This document shows, piece after piece, positions 15,918 through 24,976 of a DNA stretch of 64,000 nucleotides (position 1 is its first letter; each line of letters begins with the position of its first letter). Below the pieces are notes generated by a model that was not told the origin of the DNA, searched no databases, and saw nothing but the letters and a program-made list of their open reading frames with translations. The stretch is from contig NZ_CP037858.1 in the NCBI RefSeq assembly GCF_006974125.1, positions 620,001 through 684,000 on the forward strand, read 5' to 3'. Both the position numbers and the translations under genes were made by a program. The DNA is from Stenotrophomonas maltophilia (GTDB taxonomy: Bacteria > Pseudomonadota > Gammaproteobacteria > Xanthomonadales > Xanthomonadaceae).

Positions 15918-17327
15918 ATGCACTGGGCCTGCCTGTTGTTGCCGCAGCTGGCGCTGGACAGCGTGCTGCGCCTGCAGCCGGACCCGCAGCGGCCATTGGT
16001 GCTGCTGCAGGGGCCGGCACAGCGTCGCGTGCTGCGTGCGGTCAGCCCTGCCGCCCGCGCAGCGGGGCTGCGCCCGGGCATGCTGCTGTCGGCCGCGCAG
16101 GTGCTGGTGCAGGACATGCACCTGCACGACTACGACCCGAACGCCGAACAGCACACCCGGCAGCTGCTGGCCAGCTGGGCCTACGCCTACAGCTCGCAGG
16201 TCAGCCTCGATTTCCCGCATGCACTGGTACTGGAGATCGGTGCCAGCCGCGCCCTTTTCGGCGACTGGCTGACCATCGAGCAGCGCCTGCGCAACGAGCT
16301 GCATGAACTCGGCTTCCGTCACCGCCTGGTGGCCGCGCCCACCGCGCATGCCGCGCGCGTGCTGGCCAATGTGCATGACGGCCTCGGCATCGATGCACAA
16401 CAGTTGCCGGCAGTGCTGGCGCAGCTGCCGCTGCCGCGCTGCGGCCTGCCCAGCGAAGCGGTGACCGTACTGGGCCGCTCCGGGCTGCGCACGCTGGGTG
16501 CGGTGCTCGAACTGCCGCGCGACAGCCTGGCCCGGCGCTTCACCCCCGAGGTACTGCAGCAGCTGGATGCATTGCGTGGGCTGCCCACCGCACCCCTGCG
16601 CTACTACCAGCCACCGGACCGGTTCGATGCGCGCATCGAGTTTGAATACGAAATCGAATCCAGCCAGGCCCTGTTGTTCCCGCTGCGTCGCCTGCTGCTG
16701 GACCTGGCCGCATTCCTGTGTTCGCGCGATGGCGGCGTGCAGCGCTTCGACCTGCATTTCGAGCATGACCTGCTGCCGGCCAGCGTGCTGACCATCGGCC
16801 TGCTGGCGCCCGAGCGCGATCCCGCGCTGCTGTTCGAGATCGCGCGCAACCGCATGGAGGCCTTCGCCCTGCCAGCCGGCAGCCGCGCACTGCGCCTGCA
16901 GGCCGAGCAGCTGCCGCCGTTCGTGCCCGCCGCACGCGACCTGTTCGATACCCGGCCGGCGCAGGCGATGCCCTGGAGCCAGCTGCGTGAGCGCCTGCGC
17001 GCACGGCTGGGCGATGACGCCGTGCAGCCGCTGGCGGTACAGGCCGACCATCGCCCTGAACGCGCCAGTGGCATCCAGCCCCCGACCAAACCGCCCGCTT
17101 ACTGGCCACTGCGCCCCGGCTGGCTGCTGGACACCCCGCAACCACTGCGTGATCCGCGTCTGCGCATCATCGCCGGGCCGGAGCGGATCGAATCGGGCTG
17201 GTGGGACCAGGCCGACGCGCGCCGCGACTATTACGTGGTGGAAACCGCGCACGGCCAGCGTGGCTGGGCGTTCCGCACACGCAATGACCCGCATGCGCCG
17301 TGGATGCTGCACGGCTGGTTCGGCTGA
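15918..17327 (+). CDS. imuB: ImuB, catalytically inactive Y-family polymerase-like protein
   Basis: A 469-residue Y-family homologue. The polymerase-like core covers residues 1-~330 (SPAARAAGLRPGMLLSAAQ, ALVLEIGASRALFGDW, HRLVAAPTAHAARVLA). The acidic residues that bind metal in true Y-family polymerases are not seen at the N-terminus, which reads MHWACLLLPQLALDSVLRL, as expected for ImuB. ImuB acts as a hub that binds the beta clamp and DnaE2. The C-terminal region (LRPGWLLDTPQPL ... WWDQADARRDYYVVE) is the usual DUF6504-like tail. Confidence 0.93.
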   Translation: MHWACLLLPQLALDSVLRLQPDPQRPLVLLQGPAQRRVLRAVSPAARAAGLRPGMLLSAAQVLVQDMHLHDYDPNAEQHTRQLLASWAYAYSSQVSLDFPHALVLEIGASRALFGDWLTIEQRLRNELHELGFRHRLVAAPTAHAARVLANVHDGLGIDAQQLPAVLAQLPLPRCGLPSEAVTVLGRSGLRTLGAVLELPRDSLARRFTPEVLQQLDALRGLPTAPLRYYQPPDRFDARIEFEYEIESSQALLFPLRRLLLDLAAFLCSRDGGVQRFDLHFEHDLLPASVLTIGLLAPERDPALLFEIARNRMEAFALPAGSRALRLQAEQLPPFVPAARDLFDTRPAQAMPWSQLRERLRARLGDDAVQPLAVQADHRPERASGIQPPTKPPAYWPLRPGWLLDTPQPLRDPRLRIIAGPERIESGWWDQADARRDYYVVETAHGQRGWAFRTRNDPHAPWMLHGWFG

Positions 17328-17333
17328 ACCGCG

Positions 17334-20300
17334 ATGCACAGCGAACTGCCCGGCTACGCCGAACTGCACTGCCTGTCGGCCTTCAGCTTCCAGCGCGGCG
17401 CCTCGATCGCCGAAGAACTGTTCGCGCGCGCCGCCGGCCAGGGCTACCACGCGTTGGCGATCACCGACGAATGCTCGCTGGCCGGCATCGTACGCGCCTG
17501 GCAGGCGGCGAAGACGCATGGCGTGGCGCTGATCATCGGCGCCGAATTCCAGGTCGAGGATGGGCCGAAGCTGGCACTGCTGTGCACCGACCAGGCCGCC
17601 TATGCGGGGCTGTGCCAGTTGATCACCACCTGCCGGCGGCGCGCGGCCAAGGGCGAGTACCGCTGCCTGCGCGAGGACCTGCTCGGCCTGCCCGACGGCC
17701 TGCTGTGCCTGTGGCTGGACCGGCAACCTGCCGCCACCGACCTGGAACTGCTGCGTGCCGGCTTCGATGATCGCCTGTGGCTGGCGGTGGAGCTGCATCA
17801 CGAACACGACGATGCACGCCGGCTGCAGCAGCTGCAGGCCTTCGGCGAACGCCATCGCCTGCCGCTGGTCGCCAGTGGTGACGTGCACATGCATGTGCGC
17901 CGCCGCCGCGCTCTGCAGGATACGCTGACCGCGATCCGCCACCGCTGCAGCGTGGCCGAAGCTGGCTGGCGCCTGTTCCCCAACGGCGAGCGCCACCTGC
18001 GCCCACGCACCGCGCTGGCCCAGTTGTACCCGCCCGAACTGCTGGCCGAGACCCTGCGCATCGCCGAACGCTGCCACTTCACCCTGGAACAGCTGCAGTA
18101 CACCTATCCGCGTGAACTGGTGCCCGAAGGCCACGACCCGGACAGCTGGCTGCGCGTGCTGGTCGAGCGCGGCATCCCGTGGCGCTGGAAAGACGGCATC
18201 AAACCGGCACAACGCACGCAGATCGAGCACGAACTAGCGTTGATCAGGCAGAAGAACTACGCGTCCTATTTCCTCACCGTGCAGGACATCGTGCGCTTCG
18301 CCCGCAGCCAGGACATCCTCTGCCAAGGGCGTGGCTCGGCGGCCAACTCGGCGGTGTGCTTCGTGCTGGGCGTGACCGAGATCGACCCGGCGCGCAGCAA
18401 CCTGCTGTTCGAGCGCTTCATCTCCGCCGAGCGCGACGAGCCGCCGGACATCGACATCGACTTCGAGCACGAGCGCCGCGAGGAGGTGCTGCAGTACGTG
18501 TTCAAACGCTACGGCCGCGAGCGCGCGGCATTGACTGCAGTGGCAATCAGCTACCGTGGCCGCAGCGCGATCCGCGACGTGGCCCGCGCGCTTGGCCTGC
18601 CGATGGACCAGGTCAACGAACTGGGGGCGGCGATGGACCACTGGGGCGGCCACGTACCGCTGCCGGAGACCCTGCGCGAGCGCGGCTTCGATCCGGACAC
18701 GCCGTTGATGCAGCGCCTGCTGGCACTGACCACCGAACTGATCGACTTCCCGCGCCACCTGTCGCAGCACCCGGGCGGTTTCGTGATCTCCGAGCACCCG
18801 CTGTCGACGCTGGTACCGGTGGAGAACGCGGCGATGGCCGACCGCACCGTCATCCAGTGGGACAAGGATGACCTCGATGCCACCGGCCTGATGAAGGTCG
18901 ACTGCCTGGCGCTGGGCATGCTCACCGCCATCCGCAAATGCCTGGCGATGCTGCAGCAGCATGGCCTGCACAGTGGACGCATGGATGCGATCGAGGATGA
19001 CGACAAGCCTACCTACGACATGATCAGTGCCGCCGACACCATCGGCGTGTTCCAGATCGAATCGCGCGCACAGATGGCCATGCTGCCGCGCATGCAGCCG
19101 CGCAACTTCTACGACCTGGTGATCGAAGTGGCGATCGTGCGCCCCGGCCCGATCCAGGGCGACATGGTGCATCCTTACCTGGAGCGGCGCCGGCTGCTGC
19201 GTGAACAGGGCCCGGAAGCGCTGGACAACCTGGAAGAGCCGCTGTATCCGCCGCAGCTGGAGCGCGTGTTCGCGCGCACCCTGGGCGTTCCACTGTTCCA
19301 GGAACAGGTGATGCAGCTGGCCGTGGATGCGGCCGGATACACCCCCGGCGAGGCCGATGCCCTGCGCCGCTCGATGGCCGCGTGGAAACGGCGTGGCGGG
19401 CTGGAACCGCATCGCGAAAAACTGCTGGCCGGCATGCTGAAGAACGGCTTCAGCCGCGAGTATGGCGAGCATCTGTTCGAGCAGATCAAGGGCTTCGGCG
19501 ATTACGGTTTCCCGGAAAGCCACGCCGCCAGTTTCGCCCTGCTGACCTATGCCAGCTGCTGGCTGAAGTGCCACCACCCGGCCGCGTTCACCGCCAGCCT
19601 GATCAACAGCCAGCCGCTGGGGTTCTACAGCCCCGACCAGTTGCTGCAGGACGCACGCCGCCATGGCATCCGCGTGCTGCCGGTGGACGTGCGCCACAGC
19701 GACTGGGACTGCACCCTGGATTTCAGCAAGGGCGCGGCGTCGATCAGGCTTGGCCTGCGCCTGATCGACGGCTGCAACGAAGCGGCCGTGCAGGCCATCA
19801 TGCACGAGCGTGCACGGCGACCGTTCGACGATGTCGGTGACCTGTGCCAGCGCACCGCCCTGGACCGCCGCCATCAAGGCCTGCTGGCCGATGCCGGTGC
19901 GCTGCGAGGGCTCAGTGGCCATCGCCATCGTGCGCGCTGGGATATCTCGGGCGTAGAGAACCGGTTGCCACTGTTCGACCAGGCCCGTGCCACCGCCGAG
20001 GCCCGCGTGCCGTTGCCACTGCCCAGTGCATGGGACGACATGCAGGCTGACTACCGCAGTACCGGCACCACCCTTGGCCGCCATCCGATCTCGTTCCTGC
20101 GTGCACAGCTGCGCAGCCGTGGCTGTCTGGATGCCGCGCAGCTGGCGGGCCACGGCCATGGCCGTCGCGTGCGCATCGCCGGCCTGGTACGCATGCGCCA
20201 GCGCCCGCAGACCGCCAGCGGCGTTACCTTCCTCACCCTCGAGGACGAGACCGGCATGGTCAATGCGGTGGTCTGGCGCCACCTGGCCGATCGCCAGCAC

Positions 20301-20444
20301 CGGGTTCTGGTCGACACCCAGCTGATGCAGATCGATGGCCGCCTGGAGCGCGTTGATGGCGTGCAGCATGTCATCGTGCAACGCATGCACTGCCTGGATG
20401 AGCTGCTGCAGGGACTGCGCAGCCACAGCCGCGATTTCCACTGA
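17334..20444 (+). CDS. dnaE2: Error-prone DNA polymerase DnaE2
   Basis: A 1036-residue C-family polymerase. The N-terminal PHP domain begins [16 protein letters not shown]. The palm carries the catalytic PDIDIDFE motif at 371-378 (Asp372, 374 and 376). The fingers contain [26 protein letters not shown], and a C-terminal OB domain ([20 protein letters not shown]) ends the protein. It is the polymerase of the SOS mutasome. It starts 6 bp after imuB, and the three genes form one LexA-controlled operon. Confidence 0.95.
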   Translation: MHSELPGYAELHCLSAFSFQRGASIAEELFARAAGQGYHALAITDECSLAGIVRAWQAAKTHGVALIIGAEFQVEDGPKLALLCTDQAAYAGLCQLITTCRRRAAKGEYRCLREDLLGLPDGLLCLWLDRQPAATDLELLRAGFDDRLWLAVELHHEHDDARRLQQLQAFGERHRLPLVASGDVHMHVRRRRALQDTLTAIRHRCSVAEAGWRLFPNGERHLRPRTALAQLYPPELLAETLRIAERCHFTLEQLQYTYPRELVPEGHDPDSWLRVLVERGIPWRWKDGIKPAQRTQIEHELALIRQKNYASYFLTVQDIVRFARSQDILCQGRGSAANSAVCFVLGVTEIDPARSNLLFERFISAERDEPPDIDIDFEHERREEVLQYVFKRYGRERAALTAVAISYRGRSAIRDVARALGLPMDQVNELGAAMDHWGGHVPLPETLRERGFDPDTPLMQRLLALTTELIDFPRHLSQHPGGFVISEHPLSTLVPVENAAMADRTVIQWDKDDLDATGLMKVDCLALGMLTAIRKCLAMLQQHGLHSGRMDAIEDDDKPTYDMISAADTIGVFQIESRAQMAMLPRMQPRNFYDLVIEVAIVRPGPIQGDMVHPYLERRRLLREQGPEALDNLEEPLYPPQLERVFARTLGVPLFQEQVMQLAVDAAGYTPGEADALRRSMAAWKRRGGLEPHREKLLAGMLKNGFSREYGEHLFEQIKGFGDYGFPESHAASFALLTYASCWLKCHHPAAFTASLINSQPLGFYSPDQLLQDARRHGIRVLPVDVRHSDWDCTLDFSKGAASIRLGLRLIDGCNEAAVQAIMHERARRPFDDVGDLCQRTALDRRHQGLLADAGALRGLSGHRHRARWDISGVENRLPLFDQARATAEARVPLPLPSAWDDMQADYRSTGTTLGRHPISFLRAQLRSRGCLDAAQLAGHGHGRRVRIAGLVRMRQRPQTASGVTFLTLEDETGMVNAVVWRHLADRQHRVLVDTQLMQIDGRLERVDGVQHVIVQRMHCLDELLQGLRSHSRDFH

Positions 20445-20483
20445 TACCGGGAATGAAGGCGTGATGGCTACTGGGTGATGGCT

Positions 20484-20509
20484 ACTGGGTAGAGTCGACT
20501 CTACCCAGT
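20484..20509. repeat. 26-bp perfect palindrome after dnaE2
   Basis: ACTGGGTAGAGTC and its exact reverse complement join at GTCGAC. It contains GTAG termini on both strands, looks like a SMAG relative, and lies 40 bp after the dnaE2 stop, where it could serve as a 3' hairpin. Confidence 0.7.
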
Positions 20510-20584
20510 CGACGCTGCCCGGCCGGCTCTACCCATCCCCTTTTGCATCCGCTATCGTCGGCCTATCCAAGGAAGGACGACCCG

Positions 20585-21091
20585 ATGCCCCGTGCGCTGC
20601 TGCTGACCACCCTGGTGGTCTCGACCCTTGCCCTGCTCGTTTCCGGCTGGACCGCCTGGGGCCTGCATCGCAGCCAATCGCCAGAGCGGATCATCGAAGC
20701 GCGCGGCCTGGTCATCCACGATGCAGGCGGCCAGCCGCGGGTGATCCTCGGCGCACCGGTTCCCGATCCGCTCAGCCAAGGCCGCCCCCAAGGACCGCGT
20801 GCCACGGCACTGTCCGGCCTGATCCTGCTTGGCCCCGACGGCTCCGAACGTGGCGGCTATGGCACCAGTGACCGTGGCGGCGAAGCGCTGCTCACCCTCG
20901 ACGATGCCACCGGCACCACCGAAGTCTTCAAGGTGGTGGCCAACCCGGATCGTGGCGCCAGCCTGATGGTCAAGCACCAGAACAACACCGGCGCCATGCT
21001 CACCTCCTGGCAGGGCAAGCCGGAGCTGATGTTCGTCGATGACAGTGGCCAGTCCTACTACGTGCGCCCGGGTACGAACGCCGCACCCTGA
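20585..21091 (+). CDS. Membrane-anchored hypothetical protein
   Basis: A 168-residue protein. A single N-terminal hydrophobic segment (residues ~4-24, ALLLTTLVVSTLALLVSGWTA) acts as anchor or uncleaved signal. The rest is a beta-rich domain with repeated GG/DG turns (LVIHDAGGQPRVILGAP, LILLGPDGSERGGYGTSDRGG, MLTSWQGKPELMFVDDSG). I do not recognise a function. An AAGGAAGGACG ribosome site supports the ATG at 20585. Confidence 0.75.
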   Translation: MPRALLLTTLVVSTLALLVSGWTAWGLHRSQSPERIIEARGLVIHDAGGQPRVILGAPVPDPLSQGRPQGPRATALSGLILLGPDGSERGGYGTSDRGGEALLTLDDATGTTEVFKVVANPDRGASLMVKHQNNTGAMLTSWQGKPELMFVDDSGQSYYVRPGTNAAP

Positions 21092-21100
21092 TCGGCTTCT

Positions 21101-21197
21101 GTAGGGTCGAGCCATGCTCGACTTTGCCTCATCTTCGTAGAGCCGAGCCATGCTCGGCTGCTGTCGGTAGAAGCAGTCGAGCATGGCTCGACGCTAC
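21101..21197. repeat. Three SMAG elements
   Basis: Plus copies GTAGGGTCGAGCCATGCTCG at 21101-21123 and GTAGAGCCGAGCCATGCTCG at 21137-21160, and a minus-oriented copy at 21174-21197. The GTAG end of the last one supplies the TAG stop codon of the ptsJ gene. Confidence 0.88.
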
Positions 21198-22480
21198 ACC
21201 CCACACACCGTCGCCAGGTCGTCGGCCAGTTGCCGCAGCTGCGCCGTCCCCAGTGCTGCGCAGGTGATGCGCAGGCCATGCCCCGGCTGCGCCACCGCGA
21301 ACACTTCGCCCGCGCGCACATGCCATCCGCGCGAAGCCAGTGCCAGCACCTGCGGATGGCTGTCGGTTGGCAACGGCAGCCACAGGTTCAATCCTTCCAT
21401 TGGCTGCGGCGTCGGCATGCCACGCGCGCGCAACAGATCCTGCAGCGACTGCAGGCGTTGCTGGTAACGCTCACCTGCCGAGGCGATCTTCGCCCGCTGC
21501 GATGCCGACGCCAGCACCGAGGTCGCCGCATCCTGCAGCAGGTGACTGACCCAGCCGGTACCGGATGCCAACCGCAACCGCAGCCGCATCGCGGTCTCTT
21601 CATCGCAGGCCAGCCAGGCCAGCCGCAGGTCCGGGCCCAGTGATTTGGACAACGAACGCAGCAGCGCCCAGCGCCGGCCATCCAGCGGCAGCACCGAGTG
21701 ATAGGCCTGCCGTGAGAGCAGCGCGTAGTGATCGTCGATCAGCACCGCCACCTGCGGATAGGCGGCCAGCAGCTGGCGCAACGCGCGTGCCCGCTTCGCA
21801 TCCAGGCTGGCGCCGGTCGGGTTGTGCGCCCGCGGGGTCAGCAGCACCGCGCGTGCACCGGCCTCCAGCGCCGCACGCAGCGATTCGACCTGCATGCCAT
21901 GCGCGTCCACCGCCACCGGCAACGGCACGTGGCCCACAGCGTTGAGCACGTTGAGGCTGCCGAGGAAGCACGGATCCTCCACCGCGATGCGATCCCCCGG
22001 CAGCAGCCACGCCGCCAGCAGGCGTTCGATGCCATCGACCGCGCCATGGGTCAGCTCCAGCGCATAGCCCTCCGGGCAGTCCCCATCCAACGAGGCGCGC
22101 GCCAGCGCCTGCAACTTCGGGTCGACCGTGCCCACGCCATACAACCGTGGTGCGGCCGGGGCCAGGCGCAGGTTCGGCAGCAGGCGCGGGTCCGGATTGC
22201 CACCGGCCAGGTCCTGCAGGGCCAGCCCGGGCACACTACCCTCGCGCGCCAGCGACGGCGGCAGGCCACGCACCACCGTGCCGCGCCGGCCCGCCGTGCT
22301 GGCCAGGCCCGCCGCATCCAGGCGCTTGTAGGCAGCGGCCACGGTGTTGCGGTTCACTCCCAGCTGCTCGGCCAGTTCACGCACCGGCGGCAGCACGCTG
22401 CCGGCCGGCAGGCGGCCCTTGCCGATGCCGTCGCGGATGCTGTCGAAGATCGACTCGGCACTATGTCCGGTGATTTTCAT
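21194..22480 (-). CDS. ptsJ: MocR/GntR-type PLP-dependent regulator PtsJ
   Basis: A 428-residue chimera: N-terminal GntR winged helix (residues 1-~70, LPPVRELAEQLGVNRNTVAAAYKRLDAAGL) and a fold-type I aminotransferase domain. N220-PTG, D249/D250 and the PLP lysine K279 in SLSKSLGPDLR are intact. The N-terminus closely follows PtsJ as known from Salmonella, where it controls pyridoxal kinase. It probably senses PLP and controls the divergent yggS operon and itself. Its stop codon is provided by a SMAG repeat. Confidence 0.88.
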   Translation of the reverse strand: MKITGHSAESIFDSIRDGIGKGRLPAGSVLPPVRELAEQLGVNRNTVAAAYKRLDAAGLASTAGRRGTVVRGLPPSLAREGSVPGLALQDLAGGNPDPRLLPNLRLAPAAPRLYGVGTVDPKLQALARASLDGDCPEGYALELTHGAVDGIERLLAAWLLPGDRIAVEDPCFLGSLNVLNAVGHVPLPVAVDAHGMQVESLRAALEAGARAVLLTPRAHNPTGASLDAKRARALRQLLAAYPQVAVLIDDHYALLSRQAYHSVLPLDGRRWALLRSLSKSLGPDLRLAWLACDEETAMRLRLRLASGTGWVSHLLQDAATSVLASASQRAKIASAGERYQQRLQSLQDLLRARGMPTPQPMEGLNLWLPLPTDSHPQVLALASRGWHVRAGEVFAVAQPGHGLRITCAALGTAQLRQLADDLATVCGV

Positions 22481-22481
22481 T

Positions 22482-22516
22482 TTGTCCTATGCCAAAATAT
22501 ACCTTGTCCTGTGCCA
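22482..22516. promoter_or_regulatory. Direct-repeat operator between ptsJ and yggS
   Basis: TTGTCCTATGCCA (22482-22494) and TTGTCCTGTGCCA (22504-22516) are direct repeats 22 bp apart, two helical turns, in the AT-rich divergent promoter. MocR regulators such as GabR and PdxR bind directly repeated sites, so this is a good candidate PtsJ operator. Confidence 0.65.
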
Positions 22517-22556
22517 GTGTATCCCACCCTGGCCGCCCTGCATTGGAGGTGCCCGC

Positions 22557-23330
22557 ATGCCCCTTGCCGCCGCCGACTGGCCCGTCGCCCAGTCCGTTGA
22601 ACAGATCGCCGCCAACCTGGTCACGGTGCGCCAACGCATCGCCGATGCCTGCGCCCGCGTCGGCCGGGATCCGGCCAGCGTCCGCCTGCTGCCGGTCAGC
22701 AAGACCGTGGATGACGCCCGCATCCGCATGGCGGTGGCCGCCGGCTGCCACGAACTGGGCGAGAACAAGGTGCAGGAGGCACAGCGCAAGGCCGGGACAA
22801 TGGCCGACCTGGGCGTGCAGTGGTCGGTGATCGGCCATCTGCAGACCAACAAGGCGCGCTACGTGGCGCGCTTTGCCAGCGAGTTCCAGGCGCTGGACAG
22901 CCTGCGTGTAGCGGAAGCCCTGCAGCAGCGCCTGCAACTGGAAGAGCGCACGCTGGATGTGTTTGTGCAGGTCAACACCTCGGCCGAACCGAGCAAGTAC
23001 GGACTGGAACCCGACGCGGTCGAGGCCTTCGTGCAGCAGCTGCCAGTCTTCGACCGCCTACGCGTGCGTGGCCTGATGACCCTGGCCATCTTTACCCCCG
23101 ACGTCGAACGTGTGCGCGCGTGCTTCGTGCGCCTGCGTGAACTACGCGATCAGCTGCAACGCAGCGCCCCACCCGGCCTCGACCTGTCGCAGCTGTCGAT
23201 GGGCATGTCCGGTGATTTCGAAGTGGCCATCGAGGAAGGCGCCACCGTGGTCCGCGTCGGCCAGGCAATCTTCGGCGCCCGCGCCACTCCGGACAGCTAC
23301 TACTGGCCGAACAACGGAGCCCCGGCATGA
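22557..23330 (+). CDS. yggS: YggS-family PLP homeostasis protein
   Basis: A 257-residue single-domain alanine-racemase-fold protein. The PLP lysine is K49 (VRLLPVSKTVDD). ELGENKVQEAQRK, WSVIGHLQTNKARY, VQVNTSAEPSKYG and SMGMSGDFEVAIEEGATVVRVGQAIFG are the family's hallmark blocks. YggS/PLPBP proteins buffer PLP and amino-acid pools. The ATG at 22557 follows TTGGAGG. Pairing with PtsJ makes a coherent vitamin B6 locus. The downstream gene overlaps its stop by 4 bp. Confidence 0.93.
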   Translation: MPLAAADWPVAQSVEQIAANLVTVRQRIADACARVGRDPASVRLLPVSKTVDDARIRMAVAAGCHELGENKVQEAQRKAGTMADLGVQWSVIGHLQTNKARYVARFASEFQALDSLRVAEALQQRLQLEERTLDVFVQVNTSAEPSKYGLEPDAVEAFVQQLPVFDRLRVRGLMTLAIFTPDVERVRACFVRLRELRDQLQRSAPPGLDLSQLSMGMSGDFEVAIEEGATVVRVGQAIFGARATPDSYYWPNNGAPA

Positions 23331-24028
23331 AGCACGCGGTTGTCGTGCAGCACGTTGCCTTTGAAGACCTCGGCACCCTGCAGCCACTGCTGTTGGCCCA
23401 GGGCTGGCAGCTGCAGCTGCTGCAGGCCGGCGTCGATGCGCTCGATGACGCCGAAACAGCTGACCTGCTGGTCGTGCTGGGCGGTCCCATCAGTGTCAAT
23501 GACACAGGGACCTATCCCTTCGTCAACGACAGCATTGCCCTGCTGCAGCGCCGGCTGCAGCAGCAGCGGCCGACCCTGGGCATCTGCCTGGGTGCACAGC
23601 TGATGGCGCGTGCACTCGGTGCCAGTGTCGCTCCCAGTGGCGGCAAGGAAATCGGCTTTGCGCCACTGCTGCTGACCGATGAAGGCCAGCGCTCTCCGCT
23701 GCAGTCCCTGCAGGGCATTCCGGTACTGCATTGGCATGGTGAGGCGTTCGAACTTCCGGCCGGTGCACGCCGCCTGGCCAGCACGCCAGCCTGCCGTCAC
23801 CAGGCCTTTGCCATCGGCCACCACGCTTTGGCCCTGCAATGCCATCCGGAACTGGATGCCCGCCAGTTCGAGCGTTGGCTGATCGGCCACACGCTGGAGC
23901 TGGCCCAGGCCAACATCGACCCGAACGACCTGCGTGCACAAGCACGCCGCTATGGCGCACCACTGGCCGCAGCCGCCACTGCGATGTTCGACCACTGGCT
24001 GCAGGACCTCCCGGAGACACCGCGATGA
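23327..24028 (+). CDS. Class I glutamine amidotransferase-like protein
   Basis: A 233-residue GATase with nucleophile Cys87 in LGICLGAQ and the His173/Glu175 pair in LQCHPELD, so the triad is complete. It resembles the stand-alone GMP-synthase-like amidotransferases (GuaA N-terminal domain, YfeJ type) whose partners are often unknown. ATGA overlaps with both the preceding yggS and the following small gene suggest one translationally coupled unit. Possible links to B6 or amino-acid metabolism are inference. Confidence 0.85.
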   Translation: MKHAVVVQHVAFEDLGTLQPLLLAQGWQLQLLQAGVDALDDAETADLLVVLGGPISVNDTGTYPFVNDSIALLQRRLQQQRPTLGICLGAQLMARALGASVAPSGGKEIGFAPLLLTDEGQRSPLQSLQGIPVLHWHGEAFELPAGARRLASTPACRHQAFAIGHHALALQCHPELDARQFERWLIGHTLELAQANIDPNDLRAQARRYGAPLAAAATAMFDHWLQDLPETPR

Positions 24029-24249
24029 ACTACCGACTGCAGATCCACCGCGATGGTGCCCACTGGGGTCACTTCGACTGCAGCGGCCCCGATGCCCTGC
24101 AACGCATGGATGCCATCGCCGCACAGCTGCCTGCCGATCAGGGCTTCCAGCTGAAACGACAGAAAGGTGTCGGCGAAGAGCGCATCCTGTCCAGCAATGC
24201 CGACGGACTGCGTGTGCTGGCCGCGCAGATCCAGTACCGCGACATTTGA
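24025..24249 (+). CDS. Small hypothetical protein
   Basis: A 74-residue protein (MNYRLQIHRDGAHWGHFDCS...). It is charged, with no membrane segment or known motif. The ATG overlaps the amidotransferase TGA (ATGA), which is the main support for its being translated. Function unknown; it may be a partner of the amidotransferase. Confidence 0.65.
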   Translation: MNYRLQIHRDGAHWGHFDCSGPDALQRMDAIAAQLPADQGFQLKRQKGVGEERILSSNADGLRVLAAQIQYRDI

Positions 24250-24259
24250 CCCGGCGATG

Positions 24260-24313
24260 GTAGTGCCGGCCGCTGGCCGGCACCCGGATCTGCCGGCCAG
24301 CGGCCGACACTAC
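24260..24313. repeat. SMAG inverted pair
   Basis: A plus copy GTAGTGCCGGCCGCTGGCCG at 24260-24283 and a nearly exact inverted copy at 24291-24313, 7 bp apart. Likely a 3' hairpin ending the yggS operon. Confidence 0.85.
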
Positions 24314-24345
24314 CCGACGGCATTCCGGCATGCCAATCTTCCACC

Positions 24346-24852
24346 ATGCTGACCCTGCAACGCGGCAACCACCACGGACTGCTCATCGCCCCGCGCTGGC
24401 CCTCCACCCGCATCCAACTGGAAGAAGAGGTACTGCAACGCCTGCTCGACGCGCAGGCAATGCTACCTGCCGGGCTGCACCTGCTGCTCACTCGTGGCTT
24501 CGAACCCAGCCGCAGCCGTCTCGGCGGCTTCCGCCGCGCGGTGCGACGGCTCGGCATTGCGGTGTTTCGCACCTGCTACCCGCAGCGCCGCGATGAGATC
24601 GATGCCATCTTCGGCGCCAACGGCCACGACATCGATGGCCGTCATATCGATGTCTCACTGGTACTGCACGGCAAGCGGCTGCGGCTGCTGCCCCTGGGCG
24701 TGTTCACCCCACCGCGCTGGCAGGATCGTCGCGTCGCCCACCATGCCGAAGCGGTCGCGCGGGTGAAGCGCAGCCTGCAGCACTGCGGCTTCGAGCTGCA
24801 TCACAACCCCACCGAAGCCCTGCAGATCCACTGCGACTATCGCCCGCGCTGA
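24346..24852 (+). CDS. VanX/DdpX-like (M15D) protein, possibly degenerate
   Basis: A 168-residue protein whose layout matches D-Ala-D-Ala dipeptidases: an arginine-containing strand LHLLLTRGFEPSR, the block NGHDIDGRHIDVSLVLHGKR aligned with the SxHxxGxAxDLTL zinc motif, and a C-terminal EALQIHCDY in place of EWWHF. If aligned on the glycine, the first zinc His is Asp, with a His one residue earlier, so metal binding may be shifted or lost. No signal peptide. It could be a cytoplasmic dipeptidase relative or an unrelated protein. Low to moderate confidence in function. Confidence 0.5.
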   Translation: MLTLQRGNHHGLLIAPRWPSTRIQLEEEVLQRLLDAQAMLPAGLHLLLTRGFEPSRSRLGGFRRAVRRLGIAVFRTCYPQRRDEIDAIFGANGHDIDGRHIDVSLVLHGKRLRLLPLGVFTPPRWQDRRVAHHAEAVARVKRSLQHCGFELHHNPTEALQIHCDYRPR

Positions 24853-24890
24853 CGCCGCGGTCACCCATGCGTGCTGTGCCTTGCGCCATA

Positions 24891-24911
24891 GATGCAAATG
24901 ATTCTCTTTTG
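24891..24911 (+). promoter_or_regulatory. Putative Fur box upstream of the ECF sigma gene
   Basis: GATGCAAATGATTCTCTTTTG fits the Fur 19-mer GATAATGATAATCATTATC in its core (AAATGATTCTC). It sits 66 bp before the sigma factor start in a short AT-rich stretch. Together with the downstream receptor and TonB genes it points to iron repression. Confidence 0.7.
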
Positions 24912-24976
24912 CTGTAAGGTGCAGCCGCTGCCCTTGCCGCCGCGGGCTGTTCCCTTTCCCAGTTGTCGCCCGCCCC

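Noticed and set aside
15717..18230. An 837-codon minus-strand open frame
   Set aside because: Runs antisense through imuA, imuB and dnaE2, all clearly coding on the plus strand.
22464..22472. Third copy of the ptsJ operator repeat inside the gene start
   Set aside because: TGTCCGGTG matches only partly and is spaced 19 rather than 22 bp.
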